64,000 nt of DNA from Arion vulgaris (GCA_020796225.1 CM036765.1:7823082-7887081), one strand, 5' to 3'. Shown: positions 1-12,149, counted from the first letter of the stretch. Numbers and translations: made by a program. The notes: a model not told the origin generated them from the letters alone.

Positions 1-1249
1 GACATCAAATGTAAAGTGTGCGTTTATGAAAAAATTAAAATGCTGTATCAGACTTGCCAAATAGCGCCAACATCAGGGAAACCGATTAAAAAACCAGGTT
101 TCCATAGAAATTTTCTTCCATCAGAAATTTGCGTCGGTAAAAACAAGTTTGGGGAAATTTCGCTTTAATAATTTTCTCAAGGGGATTTGGGAGAGTTGTT
201 GAACGGACTATAGTTTGTTTCTTGCCCCGAGTCACTCTGTCGACTAGCTTATAAACACCCCAAAGTTTCTCTCTCAAAAATCTAATTTTTTCCTTTTTTC
301 CCCTTCTTTTTCAAATTGGTTTTTGAAAGGTTGTCAAATCTATAATAAATAAGCAATTTTTAGACCTTGTATAATATTTTACCCCCTTTTAGAAAAAGTT
401 GACAGTAGTGGGATGTTTTTTTTCCCTGATGTATGGAAAAAAATGTAGGGGGTTTTAACCCAACCCTGTTGAGTCCGAGTTTAGAAAACGAAAATTTTAT
501 ACCTTATATACCCCCGTGCCAGGGAAAAAAGCAAGAAAGATTACAAATATTTCACTTCTTTAAACTTAACGGGACCCTGGGGGCTGGGTTGCCCCCCAAA
601 TTTTTCTTAATTATAATAAACCATAGTTCAGAAGTAAATCAGGGTCATATAAACAATCGATCAAGTCATTTTGATCCCAGACTAAGATCTACTCCCACTG
701 TTTGTTGTTTTTTTCCCTCGGGACCATGAACTCAATTGTTGACCTTTTTCCCAGCCTGATGTTTTTCTGTATCGTTTCCCGGGAAGGGGCTAGACCCTTT
801 CGCCCTTAAAAGACTGGGACCCGGGGTTTGCCAAAACTTGTGAAAGCCACAAATTGTTATGCACTGAACCATTGACCTGTCGGATCATGAGTTTTCAATT
901 TTTTGGTTTGTACACAGAATTAATCTAGCAGGAATTTGTTTTTTCAACTTCATCAAGTAAAAGAGGGGAAACGGGAGGGTTTGTTTATATTATTAGCTTT
1001 TTACACTTTTCCTTGGTTTTTTATTTTTTTAAACTTCAAGAGTATATTGATGGAAAGGGGGAGAAATTATTATATCATTGCTATTTCATACATTTTCTTA
1101 AAAGATCTTCTCCCCCCTCTGTCTTTACTTTAAACCATGTTTTTTCTTCCGTTCTCTCCTAACCACTGTAATTTTTAATGTAAAAATATTTCACCCAAGC
1201 ATGATTTTTTTAAGCAATGCTCAAAATATGCCAGTCTTGTAGAATCCTT

Positions 1250-2990
1250 TTTTTTGTCTTCTGTCCAGGATTTTCAAGAACTTTCTGAACACCTTGTTTT
1301 CTCTTCTCCCGGCCTAGACGATGAACCAACCATCATGAATTTCATTGGTTTTTTTGGGACCGTTTTTCTACAGCTTCTCGAAGCTCTGTTTTTTCAGACC
1401 ATTTTTTTTCTTATCCTGCTATCAGTTGCAATCGGGCCCTCCTCTATCCGCCGCGGGGAACGGCATTTGTCCCAATTTTTAATTTTGAAACTGGGGCGGG
1501 AGCCTTTGGGGTTTTTTTGGGGCGGGGAATTGCCTTGGGAAGTTTGGGTTTGTGGGGGTGTTTTGTCCTTTTTCTTTGGTCGTTTTTTTGGTTTCCAAAA
1601 CGATCTCGAGATCAGTCTGAAAGGCCCGCCTTTTTTTGGGTTTGTCTGCGTGTTCTTTCCACTTATGTTCAGCGTGATGGGACCCACTGAAAACGGTGCG
1701 TTTGAGGGGGTGCCCCAAAGGTCGAGGTTCCTTTCAGGCTTTAACTTTTTTTCCCTACACTTTTGAGTCCCGGGGATGCCCGATAACGCATCGGTGAATA
1801 TCATAAACCCTTTTTGCGAGGGGGCCTTTCAGGTCTTTTTGGCCGTTTTTGTTATTCTCCCCCAGTTCCCCCTTCTTCTCCCCTCGCATTCTTCCCCGCC
1901 AATCCCGACGCGTGAACCACTTTTTTTCAAGTAGCTTAGATTTTGTTGGCGTTCTTTTTTGGGTTTTTCTTCTGGCCTTTTTTGGATGCCGGGGATTGAT
2001 TCCTTATTTCCGGCTTTTTGGTTTTTCCAATGGGCACTTATCGGTACCCGGATTTTTTTGGGTTTTTGCAGTTTGCAGACCAATGGTCTGCATCGTGTTT
2101 TGTTTTTTTGCAAGTTGTTTTTGTAACCTGCCCCCCGAACCCCGTTCATTTTTTCTACATAAGGGGGAAATTTGGGCCTTTTATTTTTTCCCCAAAAACC
2201 CAAGATTTTTTGTCTTTCGTTTCGCCATTGGTTGGATGCCTGTGATTGTTTCCACGCCTTGATAGGCGGGATTAGGGCCCGGATAGCGATTGCTTAATTT
2301 TGGCTATTGTTTTTGGGAATTTTGTTGGATGCATTCCCATTGCAATCCGTACTAAGGACGGTCACTCTTCCGGTAGGGGTTTTTGAGGACTTTGGTGTTT
2401 GTCCCCGAGACATGCGAGTTTGGAATTATTGTGAGCCGGTCTCGTTTTTGCCGTAGCTATTTAAATTTGGGGGGTCAAAGTGTTTTTTCAGTGTACTAAA
2501 ATTAGGGTTTTGTTTTCAAGGTTTTCCTTGACTTTAAGTTTAATTTTTGGTCCGGTTTTCGGGGAGAAACATAGGTTGTCTTCAATTCTTTCATTGATTA
2601 AAAATTCCCCGGAGTTTTTACATAGTTAAACGGGAACTTTTTTTTGAGCTTTTTTCCATTCTGGGGGATTGATGGATCATTTTTGGGCCCAAATCTCACA
2701 CAATTTTTAAAACATCATCCTTATTGGGGGTTTTTCTTAGGGCTAACAATGCTCCCAAAACAAATTTTTAGAAAACGGATACCGGGCAAAGGCGCATAAC
2801 GGGAAACGACCCCAATGAGGAATGGGAAAAAGGGATTCTAGGCGCCGTTTGCCTCGGAATTTGACGCATGAATGTCGGATTCCATCACGGGGGTGGCCAA
2901 AGTAATGCGGGAGATCACACGGGAGAAAAAGGCAAGGGAAAAAAAAAAAATATTATGTTGTCAGGCCCCATCGGACACAATGAAACTAAT
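1250..2990 (-). mobile_element. LINE (RNase H-bearing family L-A), degraded copy
   Basis: On the minus strand the fragments follow the clean LINE at 22630-24590. They include IFTDALS (RNase H active-site region), HADKPKKRRAFQTDLEIVLE matching the clean ADKLAKEGGRLPQTDLEI, NKESIPGIQKRPEEKP matching MESIPGILNKGEQKYF, and GWMPVIVST read in reverse for ETITGIQP. The order corresponds to reverse-transcriptase C-terminus, linker and RNase H, running from high to low coordinates. The part above about 2270 is only inferred to belong. Frames break every few dozen bases because the block is poorly sequenced. Confidence 0.6.
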
Positions 2991-3557
2991 ATAATTCACT
3001 AAACGAGATGGAATATAAAACAAAAAGCAGGCCAGCAGTTAGACTCGCAGTGATAAAATAGACTTGCGTGTATCGGGTTGTGGTCTGAAAACTGTCCTTC
3101 CCTTTTTAAAAATAACCGACGGGCGGCCAGTCAGCGAACGCGGTTCCCAGTGTCGAAAACCCAAATTTGGGGAAGTCTCCGGCTGCGCGTGCCCCCTCGC
3201 TTTTTCACGCAACGGGCCCCCAGCGAAAAGGGCAAGGGGGTTTCGCTATTAAGATCGTTGCTCGCCGCGCGGCCATTGGTGGTGTTTTCCCATATCGGAG
3301 TTTCTCGGTCGCGGGGGATGCGCAGTCTTTTTTTAAAACGCTGACGGTGGTCTGAAAGGCCCGGTTTCGCAACAGCTTGTGGGTCCGCGGAGTAAAGGTG
3401 TCGTTTTTTGCTTGGGAAAAGGGGAGTCTTGCGGCAAACTGGGGGGCAGCGCCTTTTTCGCTTAATTTCGCTTTTTCGGGGGGGACTCGGATCCGCTCTG
3501 CACAGAGCGCTGTCCCCCTCCCCGAGCATTGTCGGTCCGGTCCGTCCATGACAGCTA

Positions 3558-3660
3558 CGGGTTGATCCTGCCGAGTCAAAATTTTGTCTCAAAGATTAAG
3601 CCATGCATGTCAAGTTCCCCTGTTCACGGTGAACCGCGAATGGCTCATTTCATCGAGGTT
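3558..3660 (+). rRNA. 18S rRNA 5' end fragment, unit 1
   Basis: The sequence gttgatcctgcc, then a degraded form of the universal 18S opening, then aaagattaagccatgcatgt and cgaatggctcatt follow the canonical start of eukaryotic small-subunit rRNA for about 100 bases. It then stops matching and runs into the spacer of the next unit. It cannot be a functional rRNA gene because the remaining 1.7 kb is absent. Confidence 0.75.
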
Positions 3661-4061
3661 AAAAAGATGACACGACCCCAAACCAACGTCATAGTCTCTA
3701 ACGGCTGCGCGTGCCTTCGCCACGCGAACGGGCTCCCAGCGAATAAGGGACGGAGGTCGTATTGCCCTTCGCCCCCCCCGGGGTTTTTGGTGGTGTGTGT
3801 GTCCTATATCGGTTTTCTCGGCCCTGGTGCAGTCAGTCAAATTTTAAACCTCACGGTGGTCTCGAAAACCCGGTTCGAACGAGCGGGGTCCCAGGTAGTA
3901 ACATGGTGTCGTTTTTTGGCAGGCGCGAGTCTTGCCAAAAACCCGGGGAAGCAGCGCTCGGTCTTTTCCTTCTTTTCGCATTTTCCCCGGGGACGTGGGG
4001 ATCCGCTCTGCACAAGCGCTGTCTCCCCCCCGACTTGTCGGTCCGGTCTCGTCCATGACAG

Positions 4062-4172
4062 CTATCTGGTTGATCCTGCCAGAGTCATATGCTTGTCTAA
4101 AAAGTTTGCCATGCATGTCTAAGTTCACACTGTCGGGGAAAACCCCGGAATCCATTAAATCAGTCGAGGTTA
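4062..4172 (+). rRNA. 18S rRNA 5' end fragment, unit 2
   Basis: This copy keeps the clearer form of the 18S opening: ctggttgatcctgcca, then gtcatatgcttgtct, then gccatgcatgtctaagt, then cattaaatcagt. As in unit 1 the match ends after about 110 bases. The following sequence shows no further 18S helices that I can recognise. Confidence 0.75.
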
Positions 4173-4209
4173 AATAGATGCCGGTCAAAAGGCCTGGGGT
4201 CATGGTGGT

Positions 4210-5430
4210 AACATGAGCCAGGGGGGGGGGGCCATAAACCCTCCCCTAACCCCCCGCGGTGACCCGGAAACAGACTCTGGTTCTGGTCTGGCTAAGAGGG
4301 GCAGGGATGGGGGAAGGGGAAACTACTGGTAGTGGTAGCAGTGCAATTAGGGAAATGATAAAGAAAACCACAAAAAAAATGCCAATTCTCCACCGATGCC
4401 CAAACAAATAGTCCCAATCCCGAACCAAAAAAAACCCCAATAAACTCTCACATGGATGAGAGGTGCACCCAGTGAAAAACTTGCCCATGGGGAAAAGCTC
4501 AAGCCCTGGGGGGGAAAAATTTGACCCGTGGAAAAAAAAATGCGGCCAAAAATGGTTTGTTTGGGGAAAGTTGGTGCCCCCGCATTGGTGCCTGGTGCAT
4601 AGTACTGGGAAAGGGTTTTGCCGAGCGCAAAAAAACAAGTTGCGTTTGTGCGAAACACCCGCCCGGGAAACGGGGAAAGGGAGTGCGATTAAATTAACAT
4701 CCCCCGAAGAACGAGGTTGGTGATGTAAAGGGGAAATGCCGCCCCAAAAAGGGCAAGGTTCGATTGCTGTCAACTAACATCCCGGAAAAATGGGGGGGGT
4801 GATGGCGGCGACCAAAAACCTCAGTTACGCTTATAGTGCCCACTGAAACGACCTCACATTGTTTGTACTTTCCCCCCCGCCATCTTTTAAAAAAAATTAA
4901 ACACCCCCCCCAAAAGGCTAAATTTCCCCCCATCCTCAAAAGTAAGAAGGGCCCACAATTACGAATCAAAAAAACCCGGGTCCCGAACATTAACGAACTT
5001 TTACTGTTTTTCGGGGCGGTTGGGACGGGAGTTTAGAAATATTTCCCGTCGAACGGGGAAAACGGTAACCGTTTGGCGTAGATCACAAAACCCTTCGGGA
5101 TGTTGATCGGGCGTGATCCAGATCACCAGGGGAAAATTCACCCTAAATCAAAAACGGGAAAACGGGCGGGCGGGCCTAGTCACCATGGGCGCATAATCTC
5201 CCGAGTAGATCACCCCGTTCTGCCAGGACCAATCTCCAAAAAAATGATCAAATTGGGGGAAGAACGTTCGCAAAAAAGAAAAAGACGTTGCGGGATCCGA
5301 AACCACTCAACCCCCAAACATATTTCCCCGTCCCAGATTGGATCAGAAAGACAGAAAGGGCCCGGGGGGGAGTATTTTTTACTCTTTAACCATATCCCCT
5401 GAAAAAAAAAATCAGAAAATGGGAAGCAGA
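4210..5430. other. Noisy stretch with no gene recognised
   Basis: I see only inflated A, C and G runs. A purine-rich plus strand and a gtagtggtagcag string near 4330 are reminiscent of LINE ends elsewhere in the window, but no protein motif can be followed. I make no functional call. Confidence 0.5.
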
Positions 5431-8170
5431 ACAAGAAAATTTACATCTGAGACAAACAACACATCGAAACTACAATATAATTTTCCAAACGCAAGCCCTT
5501 ATGCTGGAGGCCAGTTGGCCAATACAAACTGTTTGTAGTGGGACTAAAGCCACCTGGGTGGGGATACAAGAACCAACAAGCTTGGGAGGGGGTAAAAAGG
5601 GGGAAAAGATAAAACCTACAACCATGAACAGACCGATGGCCCACCAACCTTCTCCGAAGATGGAAAATACATCCACCAGATCTCCCTTTTTCTATGGGGG
5701 ATAGCCCACAAACTGGATCAACTGTCATAACCCGCTGGGACAGTGACCACAAACTTTTCAAGCCTCCTGAACCTTCAATATTCCCCCCGTCCCGAAACCA
5801 ATCCCAGGTGGAACACAAAAAAGCTACTGGGTACAGTTTGCATCTACATCTACCAGGATTTAACGTGAGTCTATAAAACACACCAAAAAAAAAATAAAGA
5901 ACATGACAGAGGCTCAACACATCCATCTTGGGGCAGCAAGAGAAAACCAATTCCAGAAACAAAATTTGGGGAAATTGGGGGGGGAAAAAAAAAAAGGAAA
6001 TAAACAAAAGGGCCCTTTTTTTTAAAGGGGGGACGGGGAAAACACCCCGGGGGGGGCCCTTTTCCAAAATCAAGGCAAAGAAAATCAATAAAAAGTAAAA
6101 GTAAAAGAGCTGCCAACATCTTTATTAAAAAATTATGCAAAGTGGCCCGGTCACATATCCACAGAAAGACTAAACATGGCAGGAAGAGCAACCGAAATAC
6201 TCACCCACAACACCAAAGAAATTTTGGCTAATTTTACTATAGATGAGCTGAAGAAGCCCATGTATTAACCTTTTAAAAAGTCACCAGGAAAAGGCATCAA
6301 AAATGAGATGCTCTCAACAGGGGCCCAAAGAAAAAAAACCTTTAAAAAATTTTGAATGAAACTGGGAAAATTGAAAGGGGCCCGGGAAAGGAAAGAACAA
6401 AAACAGCCCATTCTAAAACAAAAAGACAGACTCCCCAAAAAGAAAGACCGATTAGACTTTGTTGTTGGAAAAGAATGGGGAGACTTTTCATAAAGACTCA
6501 TGTGGCACTTCAGAAACAACTAATACCCCCCAAAAAGTGGATTTCGTCGCCCGATCCAGAAACCAAGAACGTACATTCCCGGAAAAAGATGGTTTAAAAA
6601 AACACTAACAGTATAGGCAAAAATGGAAAAAGGGGAAGGGTTTTAGAGGGACACAAATAAAACTCTCAAACTTGGAATTAGAGGACGATGTTTGGGTGGA
6701 TATTGCTATCAAAAAAAAACAGCCAGAGCACATTCCAGGGGAAAAAAAAGGGAAGATATCATGGAACAAGGTGTTCCCAAAGGGGCCGTCTCCCAAATAT
6801 TTCTTGTTTTTTTGAAGCATTATAAAAAAACCTTAAAAAGGGGTGGTGCAACCCCGGATGATCTACGTGGGAAAAAGAAGAATTGGAACAAATGCAAAAA
6901 AGTAGGAAAAGGACCGACCCTTTTCCCCCAAAAAAAAGGAAACCACCCCCCGTCTTTGCCCTCAAAAAAAAACAAATGGTAAATTCAAAAAAATGACCAC
7001 CTTCCCAAAAAGGGGGAATGCCAAATATCTGGGGAAACACCATGGGCAGAAATGACTTGAAAACTAGATAGACAAAGTTGGAAAAAAAGAAAAAGGGAAA
7101 GAGGGTTATGAAAAGGGCGGCATCACATGGGGTGCAGATTGTGGTATCTTTAAAAGGATACACAGGAAGAGTCAGACCAGTACTTTGAGAATGGATAGCA
7201 TCAGCCTGGGCCACAACCTCCAAGAAAAATTTGTAAAAAAAGCAGATTCAAAACCAGGCATCACGGATCATCCTGGGGCCCAAAATCACCCCCCTAGAAG
7301 ACTGGGAAAATGTGACAGGGCTCCCGCCGATGGAGGAAGACGGGGCAGAAGGTTCTAACAAAAAAAAATTCAAAAGATGAAGAACCTCCAATCCTCAATC
7401 AAAACTTGGGGGGAAAAAAAAAAAACCTTGAAACTATAAAAACCCAAAAAATCAAATGGGACCCAACCAAAAACATTCAACCAGCCAGTACCTCCCCTCC
7501 CCGGGCATGCAGCCCCAGAGCTTCAAAAAAATGAGGGGCAAGAAAGGAACACAGATAGACCTGGGGAAAGGGTGATCGCAGAAAAACATAAAGAAAAAAT
7601 AAAGGACTTAGGACCAGTGAATGGCTGGGAGATGCCACCACAATGGAGGAGGGGGGTTGTATAGACTAAAAAAGGAGAGAAAAACCTGCTCGGCCAAGTG
7701 TTCTAAACCAATTTTAGGGGTGGGAGAGGGCCCCCCCTTAGCTGCAAAAAGCACTAAAATATGAACCAAATACATGGAAAAATAGTGCTTTGAAACCCTG
7801 TCTGCTTCTCGCACTAAAATTTAAAGGAACACAAAACTTTCATGTCAACCAGCCAATTATCCCCTAATCTGAAGGGGAAATCCCGTGATACCCCACGCTG
7901 CAAATCAAGGAAAAGTGCTCCAACTGGCAAAAAGGGGGAGGAAAGCCCAAGATAACAACCCATGCTATACGGAAAACCATAAAAGGGACCAAAAAAAATG
8001 GAAGAACACCCAAAACACAACAAGAATGATGAATTACCCCGTCCAGAAGGGGCCAGACAGCTTACTTCGCCCCCGGACGGGTCACAACAGAATGAGACAC
8101 CACCTTTCACAAAAATTTAAGATAGGCACCAACACCTGTGCCCCTGTGGCTTGGCAAGTATAAAGAGCAT
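5430..8170 (+). mobile_element. LINE (family L-A), degraded near full-length copy
   Basis: Plus-strand fragments appear in the expected order for a Jockey-type non-LTR retrotransposon with RNase H. FTIDELKK and SPGKGIKNEML (6235-6315) are the N-terminal reverse-transcriptase region. EQGVPKGAVSQIFLVF (6762-6812) matches the GVPQGxVLSPxLF motif. NQASRIILGPKITPLEDWEN followed by VTGLPPMEED (7246-7340) matches NRAMRIITGAMKSTPIKAMEN and ITGIQPMTDR of the clean copy. LLRPRTGHNRMRHHLSQKFK (8062-8120) matches ILRLRTGHNKLRAHMFHKFK at the end. Frames shift repeatedly. The region 5430-6200 would be endonuclease and linker, by position only. Confidence 0.65.
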
Positions 8171-8274
8171 ATCCCAAGAACGCCCCGTTTCAAATCTGAA
8201 ATGAAAGAGGGACCCCCCTTATACCATGTTCAAGAAAACTGTATGGCGGGGTGATAACTGAGGCGCGGGCCTTT

Positions 8275-9800
8275 TTAAAAATCGAAATCCCAATCTAGTG
8301 AGAACCCGAAGAAAGAAAGGTTTATTTTTTTATTTCCCCTTTTTACCCACTTCCAAGTTATTTGGGATCCTGTGCAATTTTTTTGGGTTTCCCCTTCCTC
8401 GCCCATATTACCCGGTCGTCGCATAATGAAATTACCGCGGTAGGCATGTTGTTGGGGAACTTTCCTCGCCCATTGCCAGGTCGTCGGCATACATGGCAGA
8501 ATGACCGCGGGAGGCGTTTGTAGCTTTACAAAGATTAGAAAAAGGGTTTGGGGAAGCATTTTTCCCCTTGGGACTCAAAATCCAAGTGGCCTTCTTGCTA
8601 TGTACCCCTGAACTTGAACCCTTTCTGTCCTGTTCCCCAGGGATCTATCAAGCAATTTTTTAAATTTTTCCCTTAATACCGGGTGGGGTTTTAGCTTGGG
8701 CCCCTTCCTTCCAGATTGTCAACCCTTCTCCATATCTACCAAAAATACCAGTTCTGTTTATTTTTTAAACCATCCGGGTTTCCCGGAATAGGGTATTTGA
8801 TCTTTTGGGGGGTGCCCCCGTGTTGTGTCAGAGACGGGCCCGTAGAGCTGCCTTTTCTCGGGACCCAAGTTCTTTTAAACATCCATTTGGGTCCCGTCCT
8901 TTCCGGGCGCCCTTTCAGCTTAATTTTTTAAAGCCCTTTCCCAAACCCTTCAGTGAATGTTTTGTTTTAAATATCAGCTTTTGGGGGGCTCTAGTTTTTC
9001 TCTTTGGTCATTGACTTTTTTTTTTTTTGCCTCTTTGACTTTTCATATTTTTATTTTGTGTTTTGGCTTCCCTTTCCGAGGGTATCTTTATATCATGTCA
9101 AGACTATTGGGGTCACTGGTTTTTCATCACTCAGGCTTTTTAACCACAATTATGACCGTCCCTACGGTTTAGGGGTTTGGTCTAACAACCCCCCTTTTTG
9201 TGTGATCGTTTGACCCCACGCTTCTTTCTTCTGCGCCTTGTGCGTATTGGTAGTTAAATGGCTTGTTTAGCCTCACCCTTGTAATTTAAGGGTTTTTTAA
9301 TTTATGAACCCTGCTTCCCGTATGGCTTTAACTTCCGTGCCCTTGGGTGGTTTCCCCTGCCCTTTCAGGTTGATTATGAGTTCCCCTTTCCACGGGTCCG
9401 GTTTTTTTTTGCATAGATGCGCTCCATTTGGGTCTGGGCCCTTCTGTTTCCAATTTTTTTTTTTCTAGTTCCACCGGGGAATCCCCTTTTAAACAAATTT
9501 TTTGGGCACAAATTTTTCGGGCTAATGGGCACATTCCCCAGTTTTTTGTGACCGTACGACTGTTTTTTTAAAAGGTCATTTTTCGAAGGCCCAAAACGTG
9601 GGGGAAGTCATCCCCTCTTCCCAGGAAGGTTGGGGGGTCTCTGGGCTTTTGAGGAAAAGGTTGTTCTCTTTTCCCCTCTTCCCCCTCGCCTCTGCTGTTC
9701 GTTCGAGGTAGCCCCATCTTCTGAGTGGCTGGAAAAGGCCACCATGCGGGGGTTTATTACTCATTTTCATCGAGTGAAGCGAGATTTCAGGGGGTATAAG
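8275..9800 (-). mobile_element. LINE (family L-A), degraded copy, RT part
   Basis: The minus strand around 8455-8510 encodes SAMYADDLAM, the catalytic YADD box of the reverse transcriptase, closely matching SAMYADDLAIW of the clean copy near 22775. A second, more diverged version of the same box (LCDDRVIWARK) lies about 67 bp away at 8397-8450, as a local duplication. The rest up to about 9800 is T-rich noise in which only scattered LINE-like words can be read, so the outer limit is a guess. Confidence 0.5.
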
Positions 9801-10626
9801 TTTTCAGAATAATCGCATTTCCCCTAAATTTGCACGCCCATGATCCGCTGCGCCGGCCTTTTGGGGTTATCCACTTGCTTTCTGAATGCCGTTTTGTACT
9901 AGGGGGAGGACTCCCCCTTGTGCCCTTCTCGGGCTATCTGAAGGTTTATAACTTGATCTCGAACTAATTGTGCATTTGGTGGGGCTCTTTTATACGCAAC
10001 ATCAATTTACTTTTTAATCTTATTGCTGTTCTGCTGTTTCAAAAATTGCAGAACTACAAGATCTGTAAGGAAAAAAAATATATTAAAAGCCGTTAAAAAT
10101 CATCCTGCACCAAGTTTTTTTAGATTAATTTAACAATGAAAATATAATTTCTGCCCTGTACATTGCCAAACTGAAGACAAAATGGGGATACAGCAAAACT
10201 TGAGTTAAAGTTAAAGATCGACAAAGAATTTTTAAAAAGTTAAGCATTTTAAAGATTCAAAACAAAATGACATAAATTCCCCCAGAATAGTCGACTGTGA
10301 CATGTCATAAATGAGATATTTAAAATTTAGGTCAAAAAGAAACAGTTTCGAAAAAATTAAGACAAAGATTCAGCAATTTGTTAACATTTGAACACAAAAG
10401 TTACAAAATTTCTATTGGGAAAAGTCAACACAAATGTATAGATTTGAAAATAATGTATATTTAATTTAATTTTTACAGTTAAGGGAAATTAATGAAACCT
10501 GTATGTTATTAAAGCACGATCGGGAAAATTGTTTAATACTTCTCTTTAAATTTAGCTAGTGTTCCGTTGAGAAAACATACAGAGATCTAAGTTATTGATT
10601 ATCAATTGCACCAACTACGATAGAAA
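9800..10626 (+). other. 5' flank of transporter copy A
   Basis: From about 10280 the sequence aligns with 29150-29546, the 5' flank of copy B: a tgtgaca..aaatgag stretch, then gcacgatc with a following aaa run, then gttgagaaaacatacagaga, then caactacgatagaaa just before the start codon position. The duplicated segment therefore includes upstream DNA. I see no convincing core promoter element. Positions 9800-10180 hold nothing recognisable. Confidence 0.55.
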
Positions 10627-10800
10627 ACGACAACCGACGTTTTTTTCATGTGTAGATTACGTTGTGATAGCAATAATACTGATCATCTCCCGCTATAGGC
10701 GTCCTTTTGTAAAAGATTTTTAGACTTGTTGGGGATGAGTACCTTCTTGGGGGAAGATGTTTTTATAATTCCAGTTACTTTTTCTTTTTTGCCTTTTTTT
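10627..10800 (+). pseudogene. SLC5-type transporter copy A, exon 1 remnant
   Basis: This matches exon 1 of copy B (29547-29735): acaaccgacg, then gtagattacgttgtgatagc, then actgatcatctcc, then gatgagtaccttcttgg follow in order. The bases around the start codon read gaaaacgacaacc where copy B has gaaacatgacaacc, so the ATG is gone. The 3' part is replaced by T runs and no splice donor remains. It lies in poorly sequenced DNA, so part of the damage may be technical. With exons 2-5 downstream it forms a truncated gene copy. Confidence 0.7.
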
Positions 10801-11159
10801 AAATATTTATTATTTTTTAAAAAACGTTTGCTGGGTTTCAACAACCTTTTTCCTATTTTACACAAACCGGGGTTTTTTGAAAAATACAACTTTAATATAC
10901 TATTTGTAAAATACAGTGTTTTGGTTGAAAACATAAAATTTAATTCATTTTGAATTTAAAAAATAAATTGAGAAGTTTTCAAAATTAGTATTCAAGTTTT
11001 AAAGATGGGTTTTTCCAAGGATGGTACTGGGCTCCCACTGTTTCACATAAAAAGATATCGATAAAAATATTAAAACATCCCAAAATGAACATGGCAGTCA
11101 AACGACAACGATAAAATGATATTTATTCAACCCTTTTTAAAAAGGCCCAAAAATGGCCC

Positions 11160-11545
11160 CCATAAGAAATAGAAAGAAAGATTACAACAGGAAATGAGAT
11201 GTCTACGAAAAGCTTCAATTCAAGGGGAGATAAGGGGAAACGAGTTTGAAGCATCGTTGGTACTATACCATGCATACAGTACATCGAGAAGCAAAGATTC
11301 AAGTGGTTCGGCCATCTAATGAGAATGGAACCACATTTACTACCATCACGTGCCTACAATAATCGATACTCAGGGCGCAGAGCACGAGGCAAGCCAAGAA
11401 CACGATGGATAGATAACATCTCAGAGTCCTGCGAAAGCATGGACTGACAACGTCAAAGCGCAACACACCTGGCACAAGATAGAAACTAACTCTTCCCACG
11501 GCGCTTCACGGCAAATGTGGTTAAGATAAGATAAGATAAGATAAA
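11160..11545 (+). mobile_element. LINE 3' end with (GATAA)n tail
   Basis: Across frames the plus strand reads EMRCLRKA, then YIEKQRFKWFGHLMRMEPHL, then RARGKPRTRW, which is the C-terminal pattern shared by several LINE families here (EMRCLRR, KWFGHxxR, RGRPRxRW). It ends in gataagataagataagataa at 11524-11545, a pentamer repeat that probably represents the element's 3' tail. It sits in intron 1 of transporter copy A. Confidence 0.65.
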
Positions 11546-12055
11546 AGCTAAAGCAAATCTTATTAGAATTATTTTCTGGCAAACACTATGTTACCAGTAT
11601 CAACCATGACCAATAACAGCAGCAGCAGCTAAAGATCATAACGACAGAGATGAGGTGTCTTAGAAGAGCTGCAGGTGTGACAATAACAGACAAAATTAGA
11701 AATGAAGAAATCAGAAGATTGGAAGTGAAACCAGTCATGCAATTTATAAAAGAACAACATATTAAATGGTTTGGACACATGATAAGAATGCCTTGGTATC
11801 GTCTACAACAGAGAGCTGCACAGAAAAAGTATAACGAATACAAAGCAAGAGGAAGACCACGTAAAAGATGAAGCGAGGGCATCAAGAACAGCCTTACAAA
11901 AATTAATATCAGCTTACAAAGTGCCTTAAATCAAGCACACACAGATCACTACGTTTCACCCATCGCATCCACCCCACCCCCACCCCACCCCAACGCACCC
12001 CACCCCAACGCACCCCCAACGCTTAAATAAAGAAGTAAATGATGGAAGAGAAGAA
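11546..12055 (+). mobile_element. LINE 3' fragment, family L-D
   Basis: This is nearly identical in order to 31950-32420. It reads a LCYQ-like start, EMRCLRRAAGVTITDKIRNE, then KPVMQFIKEQHIKWFGHMIR, then ARGRPRKR. After the coding part comes a C-rich simple repeat of ccccaccccaacgca units (11955-12020), then aataaagaagtaaatgatgg and gaagagaagaag, also found at the end of the 31-32 kb copy. The C-rich block is an expansion not seen there. Confidence 0.75.
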
Positions 12056-12149
12056 GAATATTTTTCTATTAACTTTCTTAGGATCTATATATAACGTTGC
12101 CAGTAACACTATTCTGTCCCTTGACTTTCTCAAACAGTATATTACTCAA

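Larger units (their letters stand above)
3181..4210 (+). repeat. Tandem unit of rDNA spacer plus 18S 5' end (two copies)
   Basis: Two units of about 510-520 bp follow one another. The first runs from about 3181 to 3680 and the second from about 3702 to 4180. Shared landmarks in the same order are cggctgcgcgtgcc (3181, 3702), the phrase ggtggtctgaaa or its variant (3348, 3857), a tgtcgttttttg motif, a gatccgctctgcac motif (3489, 4000), gtccatgacagcta, and then the start of 18S rRNA. After the second unit only a short third start is visible. It looks like external transcribed spacer joined to the first hundred or so bases of 18S, duplicated. The block is in poor-quality sequence, so exact unit length is uncertain. 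Confidence 0.65.
1..11150. other. Low-accuracy sequence block
   Basis: This block is full of inflated runs of one base and of merged neighbouring bases, whereas sequence after about 11150 is normal. The best control is the exon at 10627-10800, which can be compared with its clean paralogue at 29547-29735: short identical stretches are broken where mixed purine or pyrimidine strings have become single-base runs (for example a string equivalent to tagcagag reads as gggg). LINE proteins in the block show the same decay. I infer a poorly polished, low-coverage contig end and not biological mutation. Reading frames here are not reliable, and positions 1-1249 hold nothing I recognise. Confidence 0.8.

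Noticed and set aside
433..9812. Numerous open frames of 60-215 codons in the first 10 kb (for example 1254-1766, 3529-4122, 5441-6088)
   Set aside because: They follow inflated homopolymers and disagree with the LINE and rRNA sequences that can be recognised underneath.
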